A stretch of DNA of 33,739 nt, from NCBI GenBank assembly GCA_022578965.1, contig MU400836.1:1-33739 (forward strand), in the 5' to 3' direction. Source of the DNA: Xylaria sp. FL1777 (taxonomy: Eukaryota; Ascomycota; Sordariomycetes; Xylariales; Xylariaceae). A program made the translations under genes and the position numbers. A model generated the notes under the pieces. The model worked only from the letters and a program-made list of their open reading frames with translations. It did not search any database and had not been told where the DNA came from. Shown piece by piece: positions 31,931 to 33,739 of this stretch. The stretch's first letter is position 1. Every line of letters begins with the position of its first letter.

Positions 31931-33600
31931 GCTATTAAGCTAACAAAATAATATTAATTTATTATTAATTTAGCTATAAACTAAAGCTTAATTATATTAT
32001 ATATATTAATTAATTATTTTTTTATTTTTAATTGCATAATAAAAATTGCACTTATTGCTTTAAGTTTTAAAATATTTATGCTTTACTAATAAGCTATATG
32101 TAAAAATGCTATAAACAAGTTATAAAATCTTTATAAAAAAGCTTTAAAACATTAATTATTAAACTTTAAAATATTTTTATATTAAAAAAAGCTTATTAAA
32201 TACTTTTATTTATGTTTATTAGCAATAGTTAATATAGCTTTATATATATTTTTTTTAAAAGAAATAAAAGTAGCTTTTTAAGCTATATATTTATAGTTTA
32301 AAACTTGTACTTTAAGTATAATTAAATAAACATACTGCTAACATTAAAAATAGTTTTAATTTTATTAAAAAACCTTATAAAATTAGTTTAAATAAAATTA
32401 CTTATAATGTTTATATAAAAAAGCTTAATAGTTTAGCAAGCTAAAGATTTATACTTTATTACTAAGTGCTTATATTTAGCACAATATTTTTATATTATTA
32501 ATTATTAGCTAAACTTTATACAAAATAAAAACAAAACTATTTATTTTTATATTATTAACTTTGCTAATTAATTAAAACTAAGCTTTATAAGTTAACAAAA
32601 AACGTAGAAATACCTTTAAAAAGCAAAACTATATAGCTATAAAGTTAATATAATAATTGTTTAAAGTTTTTTAAATAATAGCATAATTTTTATTTATAAT
32701 AACTTTTTTATAGTTGTTTTTTTAAAAAACAAAAAAATAAACAAACTAATTTAATAATTTTTAAATATATATTACATTAAAATATAATATAGCAAGCAGC
32801 TAACTTATTAATAAAACTAATTTAAAATAAATATAAATTAACTTATAAGCTTACATAAAATATAACTATTTATATAGCTTATATAAACTATTATTTTTAA
32901 GTTTTTAAATTTGCAAACTATATTTAAAAGCAAGCTATTTTTTAGCTAAAATGCTTTTTTAAAACGCCTAAAATAAAGCTAACATACTAATAAACTATTT
33001 AAAACTATTGCTTTTTTAATAGTTTTATACTTTTTGTTTTTAGCTTTAATAGTTTGCTTATAAGGTTTATAAATAAAAATTACTATAAAAATAAACTAAC
33101 GTTTAATTAACATAAAAACCTTAATATTTGCATTAAAATTAAACTTATTTTTTGCGTTATTTATATTAAAATTACGTAAAATAATATTTAAATCTTTATT
33201 TAAATTTATAAAGTTTAAATTATTTTTATTTTTATTTTTATTTTTTTTTTTTTAACTTATAAAAAGCCTAATAATATTTATATTTTTATTAAAATTAAAG
33301 CTGTTTTAAAAAAAAAGCAAACTGCTAAAACTTTTATTTTTATTATTAAAATTATTAAACTCTTAGCAAAAAAGTTTGTTAAAGTTCTGTTTTATAGTAA
33401 AATTAAACTTATTTTTAAATAAATTTAAGCATAAAGCAAATTGCAATAATTTTTTGCGTTTACGTTTATAATTATAGCTTTAACTATAACTATATTTATA
33501 TGTACTACTTTTAATTACTGCAAATTTAAGCAACATAATTATAATGCAAATAATAATTAAAAAAAAAGCAGAAAAAATGTAAAATAAGTATAAAAATAGC
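31930..33600. other. Unresolved degraded sequence, possible minus-strand Ty1/copia fragment
   Basis: No LTR or clear domain. On the minus strand near 32280-32320, one frame reads YTQSTSFKLQIY, reminiscent of the fungal Ty1/copia RT phrase QAYTQSTxxLNRxIYI. Near 32120-32160 another frame reads NVLKLFY, where VLKPLYG would follow. The spacing is right but the frames differ and the evidence is thin. On the minus strand about 33230-33500 is Asn/Lys/Phe-rich, like a gag tail. Gypsy-C 3' non-coding sequence should occupy the first part. Confidence 0.25.
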
Positions 33601-33641
33601 AGTAATAAAATGTATAGCTAAAACTAATTGTTTAGTAGTAG

Positions 33642-33695
<54 letters not shown>

Positions 33696-33708
33696 AAAAA
33701 ATAAAAAA

Positions 33709-33739
<31 letters not shown>
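33642..33739. repeat. Poly(A)/A-rich run at the window end
   Basis: Almost pure A for about 98 bases, broken only by a few T in ataaaaaaataaaaaatata. It could be a LINE-type tail, a microsatellite or an assembly-edge artefact. Nothing upstream within 200 bases identifies a LINE 3' end on this strand. Confidence 0.7.

Larger units (their letters stand above)
26600..32000 (+). mobile_element. Gypsy-C, third Ty3/Gypsy chromovirus family
   Basis: gag with an Asn/Tyr-rich tail, then protease, RT, RNase H, integrase and chromodomain in canonical Ty3/Gypsy order. The RNase H signature resembles HDKELLAIVxxFKHWRHYLEG, which differs from Gypsy-B. Its translated phrases differ from Gypsy-A as well, so it is a separate family. 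Boundaries are approximate because no LTR pair was found. It contains at least two frame changes, so it has suffered small indels in addition to RIP. Confidence 0.8.

Overview
This window looks like a gene-free block of transposon graveyard from a filamentous ascomycete fungus (Pezizomycotina). I infer this from extreme A+T content, no intact gene, and families typical of such genomes: Ty3/Gypsy chromoviruses and a Tad1-type LINE. All carry near-exclusive C-to-T / G-to-A damage, as produced by repeat-induced point mutation (RIP). Reading frames can still be followed for kilobases. They are broken mainly by TAA/TAG/TGA codons where the families have Gln, Trp or Arg, and catalytic Asp/Glu codons have become Asn/Lys.

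Layout. (1) 1-4570 is the 3' part of a Ty3/Gypsy chromovirus, called Gypsy-A copy 1 (+). (2) Copy 1 sits inside a second Gypsy-A (copy 2, +), whose sequence resumes at 4571-4686 and continues at 12711-16362. (3) Between those two pieces lies a complete Ty3/Gypsy chromovirus, Gypsy-B (4687-12710), with 213-bp LTRs and a 5-bp target duplication AAAAC. Its gag, protease, reverse transcriptase, RNase H, integrase and C-terminal chromodomain are still readable in one frame. (4) After a 290-bp spacer, Gypsy-A copy 3 (16653 to about 21180) lies on the minus strand. Copies 2 and 3 form an inverted repeat with arms of about 3.6 kb. (5) About 21180-26300 is a Tad1-like LINE on the minus strand, with ORF2 (endonuclease, RT) and ORF1 (gag-like, CCHC knuckle). 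(6) LINE ORF1 is interrupted at 25219 to about 25500 by an island of normal base composition that escaped RIP. The island contains a 148-bp TA-flanked MITE-like element and a short coding-looking tail of unknown origin. (7) About 26600-32000 is a third chromovirus, Gypsy-C (+). (8) About 32000-33600 is unresolved, with a weak hint of a minus-strand Ty1/copia RT, and the window ends in a poly(A)/A-rich run.

Nothing here appears able to encode an active protein. The elements form a nested, cross-referenced record: old elements, later insertions into them, RIP over everything, and then a small un-RIPed insertion. Three different families carry chromodomains, which in chromoviruses are linked to targeting H3K9-methylated chromatin. 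This fits a self-reinforcing heterochromatic block, possibly pericentromeric, although the sequence alone cannot show that. All identifications come from reading translations by eye; no search was run.
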